Below, piece by piece: positions 11,486 to 22,989 of a stretch of 64,000 nucleotides of DNA. A program made the translations under genes and the position numbers. Under the pieces are notes generated by a model. That model saw nothing but the letters and a program-made list of their open reading frames with translations, made no database searches and was not told where the DNA came from. This stretch comes from Rosa chinensis (lineage: Eukaryota > Streptophyta > Magnoliopsida > Rosales > Rosaceae): NCBI RefSeq assembly GCF_002994745.2, contig NC_037091.1, forward strand, positions 12,648,501 through 12,712,500, read 5' to 3'. Within the stretch, counting starts at the first letter, position 1. Each line of letters opens with the position of its first letter.

Positions 11486-14400
11486 TTACCTAACTGGAAA
11501 AAGCGGTCCATTTCCGCCTGCTTTATCAAAGTCTGGGATGCTCGAGTAGCAAAAGAGGTGACTGGACATTTCCCAGCTCCGATCCTGCTTTCTGGACACA
11601 AACATTCGTGGCCATCTGTTTATCCTTACATAGTGTTCCCTTATTTTTCCATTTTCAAGAAGACTTGTAACGGTGCAATAACATCAGTCATGGCTGCCCC
11701 ATACTTGATCACCATGATCTGCAGTTTGGCTCCCATCAGGATGAAAGTAGCAGCGCATAAGGGAGCCAGCGCCGTTCCAATAAGGATCAAGCCTTCGCCA
11801 GTATTCAGGAGCGGCCTGAGGGATGATATGTCAAATTAATTCATTAACATATCCCCATGAAAGAGAGGTCTAATTGCTAAAGCCATGTAATCTTTATCAG
11901 TGGGCCATTAATCAACATAAGTTTTGATTTGTTTGGTTAATTACATAATATGTAAGCTAAAAAACATCAAAACTACATATGACCGAACCTGGAAGTCTGG
12001 AATCATGATAATAAGCAATGTTTTCAAATGCGAAAGCGAAGGCGAAGGCGACTTGTTAGAGCCTCGCGAGGCGAGTGCCTCAAGGCGTTGAGGCGATCGC
12101 CTTTCCCGAAAATATTATAATAATACATTATAATTATAGACAATATAAGAAAATATTTAGGTTAAAACAAAGAAAGAAATCCACAAAAATAATATATTTT
12201 CAAATATTCAAGTGGTATCTGCAACTATCATGGTACTACTAGCAATATAAGTTCTATCAGTTCTATTGCTGATGTATAAAAACGTCTATATTGGTTACAA
12301 GAAACTTTAGTAAATTAATTCCAACTGACCTTGCTGGCTGAATAATAGAGAATGATTATTAAATAGAAAGAAAAGGAGGTAAAATGAGGCTATAAAAGAC
12401 GTCGTTTTGTTGCTTTAATTAATTGCCAAAGACGACGTCGTGTTTAAAGCGGTATACTTGAGCAATGAACTCAAACCCACGTCGTTTTGATGCAAAAGAT
12501 GAAAGGAAAAAAGAAAGGGACCCACGACTTCACCTTCTTCCTTGCGCCCAGGCCGCATCACAGCTCGCCTTCTGCAAAAACAGGCGCCCCATCGCTTTTC
12601 CGTACGCTTTTCCAGTAGCGCGTCTTAGTTTGGACCGGCAAGGCGATTTACCGTCGCCTCACACGGGAGCGCGCCCCGGGCTCGCCTCGGCATCGTCTTT
12701 GAAAACACTGATAATAAGTTTGGAAAACTAGTTGCCCAAATTTTAAAATGTAGTTTTATTTTCTTAAAACAAAAGAAGTATTTTGGCTGTACAATTGCAA
12801 CGCAGCTAGGAAGTTGTCTCATCTGTCACTGTGAAAATATAAAAATTTGGAACCAGTAAAAAAATTAATCACAGTACTACATTCAGACTACAAAAGATCA
12901 CAATAGTATCTAATCTTTTGTACAAATCTGCAGGAATATTCATCAGATAATTAAAAGGAAATGACATTCTCTTCCAAGTTCTTAAAACTTGACATCAAGG
13001 TAACATGTAAGAGTAGTTAAAGTCAAAGGAGAGTGATGATAGTCATGATACGTTAGCATCATAACTTCGAAGATGTCCACAATCAACACACGAACGTATG
13101 GATGGAAACAACTACTTAGACAGGATTGTTAAAGTCTGTGATTGTAATGGTGGATATAATAAGGAAATACCTCGTTGAAATGAAACTCCCAAACATGGTC
13201 GCACAAATCATCCCTCATTATGCGTGACTGACGATAAATAAAAGGCCAATCAGACATTGCCATTGCAATCACATGTGTATAAATCTGCATGTGAGAGAGA
13301 GAGAGAGACAGAGAGAGTTACTCACACGTTTTCCATCCACGATAGATAATGAATAAGCGGCCAACCTCAACAATCCCCAAACTTGCAACAACCGGGGCAT
13401 GTGTGCTTTCCCAAGCCACAACTCCTCACACTAACAATTTGAAAAGAAATTAAAGGAAAAGTAGTGACAACACAGAAAATAATGTTTCGAGTGAGATGTA
13501 TTTCTGATGCAGCTAGCTGCATAAGTTGGCTTTTAGCAAGAAATTGAATCAGTAGGTTTTTATTCTAACAGAGGATACCAAACGCCTATCTGCATTCGGG
13601 GTTTGAGTAACTAAAATCTCAGAATTGAAATTCAAGATGATAGAAATACATTAGAGAAGGTGAAAGCAACATACTATAAAACGGAAGAAATCCTACAACT
13701 AATACACCCATCCTCATCTGCTAGAAGTAGAAGCTTCCATTATCTTCAATACAGGTGGTTGTATAAAAAACCAAGACCAAACTTTGCTTCTAGCTGAGGT
13801 AAGATCTCTATGTGTTTTACTTCTAGGTATCTGCACTCAAGTATTTGCTTGCAGCACTCTTACATCTTTCATCAAGATATATGCTTTATTTTAGGAGTCA
13901 GAAAGTGTGCAAAGAAATTTTCAAAACCACATTCAACTGCAGAAGTACCATAAGACAGGAACATCATGCACCATGAGAACCACGCACCCACCTCAATAAC
14001 TTCATACGAAGCTCAATAATAAATGACTCTGTCATGACATATAGTTCAGGTCCAGGTATTATAGAACCTTATAACAGCCGATATTTTCTAACACTTTCAC
14101 ATTGAACTTTTTTCTCCTAAACCAGGTAGTGTAGCAGTAGTGTGACAGGTAAATTCATCCAGTCAATACTAATTTGTAGCAACATGCTGACATGAAAAGT
14201 ACTCCTCTCAACAAAAGTTAAACTACCTATTCACTTGACTAAGGAAGCAACACCGATTTTGTACCAGGAAAAAAATTCTCAAGAAAGTGGCTTCAGAAAA
14301 GTTTTGAGGTTCATTAGTTAATAGGAATCACCTCAAACAGAGCATCATAGACAGACACCTTCGACCTAGCATAGCCTTATAATAAGCTGGAACTCGATTA

Positions 14401-14817
14401 TTCATTTTATCAATTCTTCAAACAGAAATCATCATAAGCAGACGAAATAATCATAAGCAGACGAAATAATATAGAACAATCACAACCCAATTCTCAAATA
14501 TCTAAATTAAGTACAAAAATCAAAATTTGAAAGAAATTAGAGAAAAGAAATGGGATAAAGATAGAGAGAGAAGGGACCTTGGAACTCCAAAGGCGATCAC
14601 TGCAAGCAACGCCGTTCCAAGCATGGCAGACAAGGAGGGAGAGTACTCCGCTGCGTGCGTCAAGGTTGCTTAGTATATTCAACATTATGTCCAAACCAAA
14701 CAGCTCCAATGGGTCCCTCAAAACAATAATTTCATCATCTGTACCTTCTGTTTCAGCTGCTTCTTCTTCTTCTGGGTCTCTTTCTCTGTTTATGTTTTTG
14801 TACTTCTTCGTTTTCAT
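11486..14817 (-). pseudogene. F-box protein gene, four exons, with one in-frame stop codon
   Basis: F-box proteins are the substrate-recruiting subunits of SCF ubiquitin ligases. Four exons join in phase 0: 14817..14578 (80 codons), 13430..13326 (35), 13284..13171 (38) and 11815..11486 (109 plus TAA). Exon 1 has an acidic N-terminus, then an F-box (about residues 36-80: DIMLNILSNLDARS, LLVCHAWNGV, DRLWSSK). Exon 2 continues CEELWLGKAH. Exon 4 carries a plant-specific C-terminal part (PEYWRRLDPYWNG, RCYFHPDGSQTAD, EHYVRINRWP) and ends GPLFPVR. A TGA at 11686..11684 interrupts exon 4 at codon 197, where the frame otherwise continues for 65 codons. All splice sites are canonical. The gene is therefore either a fresh pseudogene or makes a protein truncated at 196 residues. 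I do not assign a specific family member. Confidence 0.82.
12016..12709. mobile_element. MITE with 9-bp target duplication (Mutator-like), in an F-box gene intron
   Basis: The ends are inverted copies: 'caatgttttcaaatgcgaa' at the left and, on the minus strand, 'agtgttttcaaagacga' at the right, both followed by GGCGA-rich sequence. The element is flanked by the same 9 bp, GATAATAAG, at 12007-12015 and 12710-12718. A 9-bp duplication is typical of Mutator-like transposons. The 694-bp body is GC-rich at both ends and AT-rich inside, and carries no transposase. It lies in intron 3 of the F-box gene. Confidence 0.85.
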
Positions 14818-15516
14818 TGCTTGCGATTCCTGATCTTTCCTCTATGACCTTTAACTGAATGTGGTTGTGTGCATGTGCGAGAGAGAGAAACCGAGACACG
14901 TTATGGGCAGTTTTCCGAGGAAGACTGGAAAAGATGTCGTGTTCGAGTCTTTTGGATTTGCATGCCGATCCTCAACTTCTCACTCACCCTATTGAAACTC
15001 AAAATGCCTATTTTGGGCTCTGATATATTGTAAAATTACGTCAGTGCCCCTCCTGTGTTACTTGTTACGGCGAGATTGAAGCATTGGTCTGACGACGAGT
15101 ACGGGATGTCTGTTCCATTTTCCAACGTACTCATCAGTTTATGTGCTGAATCAATTGCTTTTTATTTATTGGCTCTAAACTGTTAATAATATAAATGCAG
15201 TTTTGATTTGTATAATGCGTGGATGCCTTCTGCCCTTTTTTTTCCCCCCTCAATTGTTATATGTGGAATTTTGAGTTGATTTAAACACAATGTTCAATAG
15301 GTAATTGTGCTCATTGTGAGGTTCATAGTGTTTAACCAAGACATTTGTTGAGTGTGAATAAAAGTTTTATTGTCAAATAAAATTTTTATTAGGGAAAATA
15401 AAACTTTTAATAGTCTATTTTACTCTTAGAATCAATAAGGTATATAATTTCAAATTCACTAATTGAATCACAATTTCAAATTTCAAATTCAAATTTTAAA
15501 ATCTACAATTCATCAA
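14818..15516. other. F-box promoter side and AT-rich intergenic DNA
   Basis: Upstream of the F-box start codon (minus strand) lies a GA/CT-rich stretch at about 14878-14890 of the kind found in plant 5' UTRs. The remainder is AT-rich, with repeated 'aaatttcaaattcaa' words near 15470-15500. No gene is seen. Confidence 0.4.
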
Positions 15517-17131
15517 GGATGATGTTATTGACACACCCATTTTCTCTATTTATTTTTTTTGGTCGAATAAACTCATTCATCAGATGAAACACATATTACT
15601 AAGGTAATACACAGAAAGTAGGAGTCTTAGGCCCAAAGACCCAATAGACCAACATATAACTAAACTATAACTAACTGACAAGGAGAGGCCCAAAAGCCCA
15701 AAATACCAGAAAACCTAGATCTAAAACCAAAGTCTTCGCGGCAACACAAGCTGGCCGTCGTGAGTACCACCATGACCAAATGAGCTCCGACAGAAGCTTG
15801 ACTTCCAGAGGTCAAATAACTCTCCACCATCATTCTCCGCATTGAAATTGCATGCACAATAAGAAACAAGAAATAACAAAGAACTTAGTAAAGGTAGTCG
15901 TGGAGGTGGGGACCACCAAGCATCACAACACCACTGTTCTGGCGATGTCCACAAACTTTGGTCTTGTCGGTACTGCTACAATCATCAGGTGTGAAGTTAA
16001 GTGAACAAATCCCTGTCGAGACTCCAAGGGTTCAATGTAAAGATGGGGTTGTGGAAAAAGAGAAAAGTCGAATGAAGATGAGAGGGTGAGAGTGTGAGGT
16101 GTTCGAGATGGAGGAGGATGGGAGGTTTGAGAATAGATCTGGAAATCTGATGAGAATTTGGGCAAGCACAAGGAGAGATAAAATGGAAAAGAGACATGAG
16201 AATATTTAAAACTGAGACCACAGCTCAAAAAACCTCACCACAAAATGGTGGTGAGACTGGAGGAGCGTTGCCGACTCTCAAAATGGCAGAGAGAGAGAAA
16301 GACCCATTTTCTCTATTCATGTATCCCTTCTACTTTTCTATTACATTTATTCAATTTTTTTTTTTACCTAATTACCCTCCCTTCCAATTATGTTTTTTTT
16401 TTCTTTTTTTCTATTTGGCAAATTAATCATTCCCACCCTTTTTTCTCATCATCATACTATATATGACCCTCAATGTGGGCTCGGGCCGAAACTCCATCTT
16501 GTACCTTAAGCTCATCCTCATCTACATCATACACCTTCATCTCTATACATTATCAATCAAGCTCATCGAGAACGACTCGCACGCCTTCTTAACTGTCATG
16601 GCTAACGAGCCCACACCAAATTAAATGAATGAATAGATCATCCACATGCAAACCTCTTCACAATGGAAAACAATGCCACATTAATGACATAGAAATCAAT
16701 ATCGTGAATTTAAAGGATGACGACGACGAATTGGGTGACCTAGATGATCCCAAACCTTAGGGTTGGATTTTAACCAGAAGAGAATCCATCACTGAGTCAC
16801 TACCAAAATTTTCTTACTTTGTTTATGTGGCTTTGTTTGCTTCTCTCTGTTGGTTTTAGCCTTTCGGCTTTCTTATACAGGTGGTGAGGTTTTGAGGTGG
16901 GCCAGCGAGGCGACACATGGCAGAAAGGTGCTATCCCCACCTGGAAACTCCGCAAAATGTGTCGGATGATTAACTTGCTGAATATAAGAAAGAAAAAAAA
17001 AGAAAAACAAACATAATTGCAAGGGAGGGTAGTTAGGGTAATTTGTAAAAAAAAAATTAAATTAAAGTAATAGAAAAATAGAAGAGATATATATGTGAAT
17101 AGAGAAAAATGTTGTGTCAATAACATCACCC
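15517..17131. mobile_element. Long-TIR MITE, split by a LINE-like insertion
   Basis: The left end 'ggatgatgttattgacaca' matches the right end read on the minus strand ('gggtgatgttattgacaca'). The similarity continues inward for more than 150 bp, including 'ttttctctatt', 'attaccct' and 'ccctcccttccaattatgt' (right copy: 'ccctcccttgcaattatgt'). The left arm is interrupted at 15550 by the retroposon 15551-16301, so its arm resumes at 16318. Without that insert the element would be about 850 bp. No clear target duplication of its own was seen. Confidence 0.75.
15551..16301 (-). mobile_element. LINE-like retroposon inserted in the MITE
   Basis: Flanked by a perfect 16-bp duplication, ACCCATTTTCTCTATT, at 15535-15550 and 16302-16317. 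The T run at 15553-15560 is the A-tail of a minus-strand element. The body is pyrimidine-rich with GC-richer parts and has no recognisable reverse transcriptase. Several overlapping frames of 60-100 codons are of biased composition and probably meaningless. A-tail plus a long target duplication is the mark of target-primed reverse transcription. Confidence 0.85.
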
Positions 17132-17274
17132 TTAATCAATGAAGAATTTATAGACATATAGGACTCAATGCATTCCTATGAAATCTATATACCTAAGAAT
17201 AGGTATAGAAATATCGAATACTTAAATATCTACATTATATGATTAAAAACATTAGTGCTTAAGGAAACCGAGTT

Positions 17275-19310
17275 TGTGTGTCTGGCCCAAACTCTGATTA
17301 CTTGTCTGAGTTGTAATAGGGTTAGTCTTACTGATATCTACGAAGATATTTCAATCATTGTACGATTCAATTTCCTTGCAAGACATAGATTATTTGCTTG
17401 TAATCCTCTATATTATCAATAAATTAAAGTACAACTCATTCTCTCCCAATTTCAGATTTCCTAAAACATATTATCAGTACGAAACCCTAACCCTGAAACA
17501 AATAGCCAAACCCTAAATTCAAATATGAAACCTTAAATCCCAAAATGCCTCTGTCGCACACCGTGTAGCCCTCAATTCCAGGAGCACAGAACTAGCCGCC
17601 AAACCACCAGAACTGGCCTTTAAAGTACAACCGGCCCCCGAAAGTAGAAAGCAGTCTTTGCCCGGTAACCGTCCCTCGCCATGAAGCTTGGTCACTAGAA
17701 GCACCTCAACTTCAGGATCCAGGAATCGGACGCAGAACTTCAAGAACCGGCAGGAGAAGCACCGAACTAGCAGCCTGAACGACTGAACCGCCTGCGGGAA
17801 ACTATTTAAGCCGGTTTCAGCCAGGCACCAGCCAGAGGCACTTTTCTTAACCAACCTCCAGCCAAAAGATCCAGCGACCACTGTTTACCATTTTCAAGGT
17901 AAATTTTTCTAAAAGTTTGCGATTCTGAGTACTTTTGATTCTTTTCTTTACTTCAGGGACTTGCAACCTCCCTTCTTCTACCTCCCATTTCTTTCTGTGT
18001 GGGAAGATTAAGCCGAAATATGGGGGTATGTGCTATCTCCAAACTTAGAGTTTGTTGAGATCTCCAAACTTAGAGTTTGTAGAGAATTTATAATCGACCA
18101 TATATATCATTGTTTCGATCTAATCCAAGATCTCTTGGAATCGAATTTCTTGGGAGCGATTACTCTCAAAAATTCCTTTTGTTTTCATGATAGCCTTTTT
18201 ACTCTGAAACTAACTCATTTTCTTGTTCTTTTTCAGGATGAGTAACCTGAACAAATTAGACTTCGCTCCATTGGGGACAATTGGCATTGTATATCACAAG
18301 TGGGTTCGTGATGTTCGCTAGCATCTCAAGGCTCAAGGGATCCTATCAACAATCCTTGAACCCCCAAGCTCAAGTTTTGGAAGCAAATAGAGCAGCTGTT
18401 GATGCAAACAAGGCAAAAGCCATCATCCTAATGACTCGTTATATAGATGATTCGCTCCAATATGAGTTCTTTAATGAAGAAGACTCCAGAAGGCTGTGGA
18501 TCTCACTCGAAGAGCGCTTTGGCAATGTCTGTGACTCCCTGCTTCCTTACCTAGAAGTGAGATGGCATAATCTCCGCTTCTGTGATTTCAAGACTGTTCT
18601 TTATTACAATTTATAAGCACTTCGCATCATATCCTTGATGAAATTTTGTGAAAAAGATATCATAGATGCAATGATATATAAGCACTTCGCATCATATCCT
18701 TGATTGAAACGACTCTTTCTACCTTCCTCGTCTATGTATTTATGTTTTCTAAGAACTATCGCATTGATGTTACTGCGGGATGAATCACAAGGTTCCATGA
18801 GCTAATTGGAGCCACGAGCATAGCGAAAAGCATAACAATATCCTTGTGAAAAACTATAATTCGAGACCCATGGGAACCAAATCTATTCTGGAATCCAATT
18901 GTAATCGCCCCCCTAAGGAGGGTACAAAGAGTGAAACCCTAAGTCTAGAGACAATTCTTGAAGCTCTGGTCCATATTCTCTCTCTAAGGAGGGCACAGAA
19001 TCATGGAGGTCAATGTGTAAAGAGAGAGGGAGACAATGCCTCAGGCCAGGTGGTGGCACCACCAACATGAATGGCCATTCAAAATAAGGCCCAAAGGCAC
19101 CTTGATCAAAGGAGCCTGACCATAGATATGCTTGTCTTCGATGTGGAGTGTCCGGATATTGGGCAAAGGCATGTACTACGTCCCAGAATGTTGCAAACGA
19201 GTACAAGATGTATCATGAAGTAAGGGAAGAAAACTACATGGAACAAGAAGATCAAGAAGATGATCTCGAGCTATGGGTGGAAGACTTCAAATCAGGCTAA
19301 GATCAAGAGA
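17275..19310 (+). mobile_element. Degenerate gag-only LTR retroelement
   Basis: An LTR-like end 'cctaaaaca' at about 17468 is followed by 'tattatcagtacg', which resembles the usual plant copia leader/primer-site region. A gag-like reading starts at 18238 (MSNLNKLDF, KWVRDVR, HLKAQGILSTI). It then shifts to the frame with ANKAKAIILMTRYIDDSLQYEF and LWISLEERFG. Further on come LLMKNYNSRPMG-like words and, at 19133, a zinc knuckle CLRCGVSGYWAKAC (histidine replaced by tyrosine), ending at a TAA at 19298-19300. Several stops and frameshifts are present. No protease, integrase or reverse transcriptase follows, and no 3' LTR could be matched. The left boundary is a guess. Confidence 0.7.
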
Positions 19311-19511
19311 CTGGCGATTTCGTATAAGTCTTTATTTTTTCCAAGAGATGTAATAAGGCAAGTCCCATAGTTGGTTTGGTTTTTCTTCAACTAAAGTGAG
19401 TGTGATGGTCAGGAAAGTTTTGAGAAAAGTGGTACTTAAGCGAGCTTTGCTCTACTGACATCTCTCTACTTTCCTAGTTATATTTATTTTGGAGTTATCG
19501 AAAGAAGCTAA

Positions 19512-19625
19512 ACATTTTTTTTTAATGAAATGAAAAACTCATATACAACAACTAGTCAATTGTGAGTCGGACTCACAACCTCCCACTTACAAATGGGAGA
19601 CTTATGAAACTTGACCAAATTGTGG
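19512..19625 (-). mobile_element. tRNA-derived SINE (family A, copy 1)
   Basis: On the minus strand the sequence starts 'caatttggtcaagtttcat' (A-box region), has a B-box-like 'gagtccgactcac', then 'attgactagttgttgtat' and ends in an A-tail (T run at 19515-19523). The same family occurs, split, at 26635-33975. Its length of about 110 bp and box arrangement match Pol III-derived SINEs. Confidence 0.7.
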
Positions 19626-21146
19626 AATTTGGCGTGATTTTTCACTTAAATTTTTACCAATTATTTGCAAAAAAAAAAAAAAAAAAAGAACATAGTTTCA
19701 TCCCCATTTAAATTTGAGACAGATAGTTATTGCCCCAATTGAAATTCATTTGGCTCTAATAGCGTTGAATGGAGAGTTCTGAAAGTCAAAACTTTAAGAG
19801 ATGAAATCAAAAATTTTGTTCCTAATCGTGTGTTTGGGGGACGAAAAATTGTTCCATCTCAAAAAAATTTGTCCCCACATGGGTTTCTCTAGTAGTGGCA
19901 GCAGAAATGGATGTTGGATGGTAGTGATAAAGTAGTATTGATGATGGTAGTAATGAAAGGGAAAAGATGGAGAGTATGGATGTTGGGTAACTTGTATGGG
20001 GTTGTGGTACTAATAAAAAGGGAAGAGAGAAAATTATATAGAGGAAGGAGAGAAAGAAGAACAGCTAGCTCTTTCTTTATACATAGGAAACAAGAAAAGA
20101 AGGGCAAGAATTGTCAATTTGGGAGAAAACATAGGGACATAATGATGCTATTAGAGAGTGTAGAGTAGAAAATATTGATAATGGAGTAAAGAGGGAGCAG
20201 CTAGCTTTCTCTATTGTGCACGGAGGACAAGCAAGGGAGAAATGTGCAATTAGTTTTGGGTAACCAAAGTCAAGGGGGAAAGATAGATTAGAAAAAGGTG
20301 ATAGTTATGTCTATTATCCCATAAATAATAGGATCGATGTAATGATGTTTCTCCTTGCTCCTCCTTGATCCTCATTTATCCTCCTTGATTGTGATCGAAA
20401 AAGCCATGACACCACCATAAGTGGTGGTGGGCACCATTTGTGCTGCCACTTGTAGTGGTTCGCCAGAATTCAAAATTTTATTTTTTGCTCCTCATTGTAC
20501 CATATTCTTCCTTGTTTGGATTCTCTACTCCATAGCTTCAAAGAGGATGCTTTCCTTATTCTTGCAATTTTTCTAGATAAATAAGGAAATAATTTAGTGT
20601 AAGCTAATTTAGAATAAAATACAATTTAAATTCATCATTAAGGCATGAATGTATACATGAATTATAGTCAAACAAACATATTAATTTCATACCCCGATGA
20701 TGTGATTTAGAACATTAAATTAGAAAATGAATTTATTGTATTATAATTCCAATTGAATAGATCTTTTATCATTCTGTATTAACTAGGGTAGTCATGATGT
20801 GTTGCAAGATGTAAATCATGACCTATGAAATCCCTGAGGATTGATGAACATTTATAATCCTGATAATAAGGGAGAATCAAAATGCAGTTTTGATTTTTCG
20901 ATGAAATAGAATGGTTCTACAAATTTCACTCCTTGTTAGTGAGAACCTAAGAGATCGCACACCATATAATTTGATCCTTGAGATTGTACATGAAGAAGAT
21001 TAAACAAGAGTGGTTATGACCAAATAATTAACTATATTTATTATTTGCACACAATGAGAATTTTGGGGTAAAACCAAACTTATTAGGACTAAACGATTGT
21101 TAGAATTTTTTTTGTGGATTTGAGCTTCACTAAGTGAAACTTAAAT
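19626..21146. other. AT-rich stretch without a gene
   Basis: Contains an A run at 19670-19687, purine-rich DNA at 19950-20290 that produces chance frames on both strands, and AT-rich DNA afterwards. No domain was recognised. 'gccatgacaccaccataagtgg' near 20403 forms a short hairpin-like word only. Confidence 0.4.
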
Positions 21147-21161
21147 GAAATCTCAAGGTAG

Positions 21162-21275
21162 TGCCGGTGAGTTGTGACATGTTGGTAAGTTATAATTCTA
21201 ACCTTGTAAAGGTCATGGGTTCGATTCTCACTAGCATATGTAAGGGTAGGGTGGGATAAAAGTTTTTTTTTTTTT
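21162..21275 (+). mobile_element. SINE ending in a T run (Au-like), family B
   Basis: A B-box GGTTCGATTCTC lies near 21219-21230 and an A-box-like 'tgttggtaag' at about 21180. The body ends 'gggtagggtgggataaaag' followed by a run of T. Near-identical flanks 'aaatctcaaggtag' (21148-21161) and 'aaatcccaagatag' (21276-21289) are a diverged 14-bp target duplication. A terminal T run, not an A-tail, is characteristic of the Au SINE type of plants; that assignment is by memory of the type only. Confidence 0.75.
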
Positions 21276-21597
21276 AAATCCCAAGATAGAATTATAGTGC
21301 CCAATATGGCCCAAAGGAAGTGTGTTACACTACTATCTTTAATTGGTAGGAGAAAGTTCTCTCTTTCTCGATTGCATAAGTTAGTTATATTAAGGAAGGA
21401 AGAACGTACACTTGCATATTTCTTCATTTCCACTCATATTTCTTCATCTCTCTTGATCCATTATCCTTAGAGACTAAATTCTTTTGTGGCCACATGTTGT
21501 GTGTTCTTAGGAATGAATTTTCTGTTTAGTTATTAATTTAATTGTTAAACTAATTCCACACTAATTAAAAAGTTCTGAAAACCATCCATTCCTTCAG

Positions 21598-21606
21598 TTA
21601 TAAATT
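21598..21606 (+). promoter_or_regulatory. TATA box of S-protein homologue 1
   Basis: 'tataaatta' lies about 45 bp before the ATG at 21644. The same box at the same distance precedes the second gene copy (46129), and the sequence between box and ATG ('gcttctttg', 'ttcaatcacattggcacc'-like) is nearly identical in both, which supports a shared promoter. Confidence 0.7.
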
Positions 21607-21643
21607 AAGCTTCTTTGCAGTTCAGTTCAACCACATTGGCACC

Positions 21644-22042
21644 ATGTCTTTCACTGCCAACTGTTCTTGTGTGATCATCACCTTGGCCCTAGCAACCTTG
21701 ACATTAACATTTTCTGAAGGGTACAAATCGTACAATGTTCACATCATCAATCGCTTTTGCAACAACGATAAGCCATTGACTGTTCATTGCAAATCTGGAG
21801 ACGATGATCTCGGTAACCACACCCTATGGAGAGGTCAGGATTACAACTGGCAATTTAACGGAAACTTTTGGGGTACAACTCTCTTCCACTGCAATATGAA
21901 ACGGGATTCACAAGAGAGAGACATCATTGTTTTTAGTATTGCTGATGAGGAACCCCTTGAGTGCATGAAAACCAAGGATTGCTTTTGGTTCGTGAATGAG
22001 GATGGTTTCTATGTTGGCAATAAAAAGTTCGACTGGCGTTGA
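21644..22042 (+). CDS. S-protein homologue (Plant_S1 family secreted protein), copy 1
   Basis: Small secreted plant protein of the self-incompatibility S1 family (first known from poppy stigmas; most members have no known role). The 132 residues begin with a signal peptide (about 1-25, MSFTANCSC then VIITLALATLTLTF). The S1 core follows: YNVHIINRF, LTVHCKSGDDDLG, HTLWRGQDYNWQF, NFWGTTLFHC, and a C-terminal DCFWFVNEDGFYV. The conserved cysteines in VHCKS, FHC and DCFW are present. The gene is intronless, as is usual for the family, with a TATA box 45 bp upstream. It lies in a 1.2-kb block duplicated at 46.1-47.4 kb. Start choice is fixed by the signal peptide and by conservation with the second copy. 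Confidence 0.9.
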   Translation: MSFTANCSCVIITLALATLTLTFSEGYKSYNVHIINRFCNNDKPLTVHCKSGDDDLGNHTLWRGQDYNWQFNGNFWGTTLFHCNMKRDSQERDIIVFSIADEEPLECMKTKDCFWFVNEDGFYVGNKKFDWR

Positions 22043-22748
22043 CTAATATCACGAACTTGACCGATCAGAATGTTATGATATTTGCAATACTTGAATAAAT
22101 TAATATATCAAAATTTTGAGGGGGTGAATGTGATCTGAGCCATGTAGCTTCTTTGAAGTAAGATTATTTATTTTTCCTAAATTGATGAAGGGGAAAGATT
22201 ATTTATTTCCTTGTTGGATTCATACATTGGATATGGTAGTTTATTGTTACCAGTCTCTGCTTCCTTTTTCTACCGAAAGAGACATAATTAAGGGTATATG
22301 ATTTTTTTAATTATTTGTTTAATTATCTCATCTAAATTATCAGTTCTCTTGATTTCCCTCTCCCAAGACAAACCCATACGCTCTGTACTCTCTCCCTATG
22401 TCATCAGCGGCTTCACCTTCTCCTTATTACTAGCATCCCCAATGAGTTAGTCTTTTGATTCAGCTTTTTGACACTAGTTCAGGGCACTGATCTCTTCTGG
22501 TCCAATTCGATCGCTCAATCACAGACACGGCAATACTCGGTTGGGTTTCTTCTATCTTTGGGTGATGGCGTTGTTGAATGCTAATTCGGTATTGGGACTA
22601 TGCATGATACTAGCACAGTGCATGGTGGAATAAATCAGGAGTCAAATGTCTCTCACTACAAAACTAAGCAACAGGTACCAATCCTTCCCTACGTTTGAGG
22701 GTAATGGTGACTGACCCTTTGATTCTCTCACTACTAGAAATATGACCA
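22043..22748. repeat. 3' flank duplicated with the second S-protein locus
   Basis: Words such as 'tgatctcttctggtccaattcga', 'ggtggaataaatcaggagtcaa' and 'ctactagaaatatgac' recur in the same order behind the second S-protein gene (46609-47362). The duplication therefore covers gene, promoter and about 700 bp downstream. No other gene is seen here. Confidence 0.8.
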
Positions 22749-22952
22749 ACAGTTCTATATATTATATTCTCCGATCCACTAATAACATACATTAATGACA
22801 AAAAATTGCATCTGTCACTGATGATATGCTTATCAATAAATTAAATAATACTATAATAATATAGCTAATCTTTTTTCATCCCACAGTATTTTTTTTTTTT
22901 TTTGGCAATGGAGAATTTAATTAGTATTATTCATCCCATTAAATGTAGACCA

Positions 22953-22989
<37 letters not shown>
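22953..22989. repeat. Compound microsatellite (CT)n(AC)n
   Basis: About nine CT units run directly into about nine AC units, in non-coding DNA. Confidence 0.95.

Noticed and set aside
11468..11839. 123-codon + strand frame
   Set aside because: It is the opposite-strand shadow of F-box exon 4, whose minus-strand reading fits neighbouring exons and splice sites.
22729..22746. CACTACTAGAAATATGAC as a CACTA transposon terminus
   Set aside because: It lies at the end of the duplicated S-protein block and appears, slightly altered, at the same place in the second block; no subterminal motif array or second end was found.
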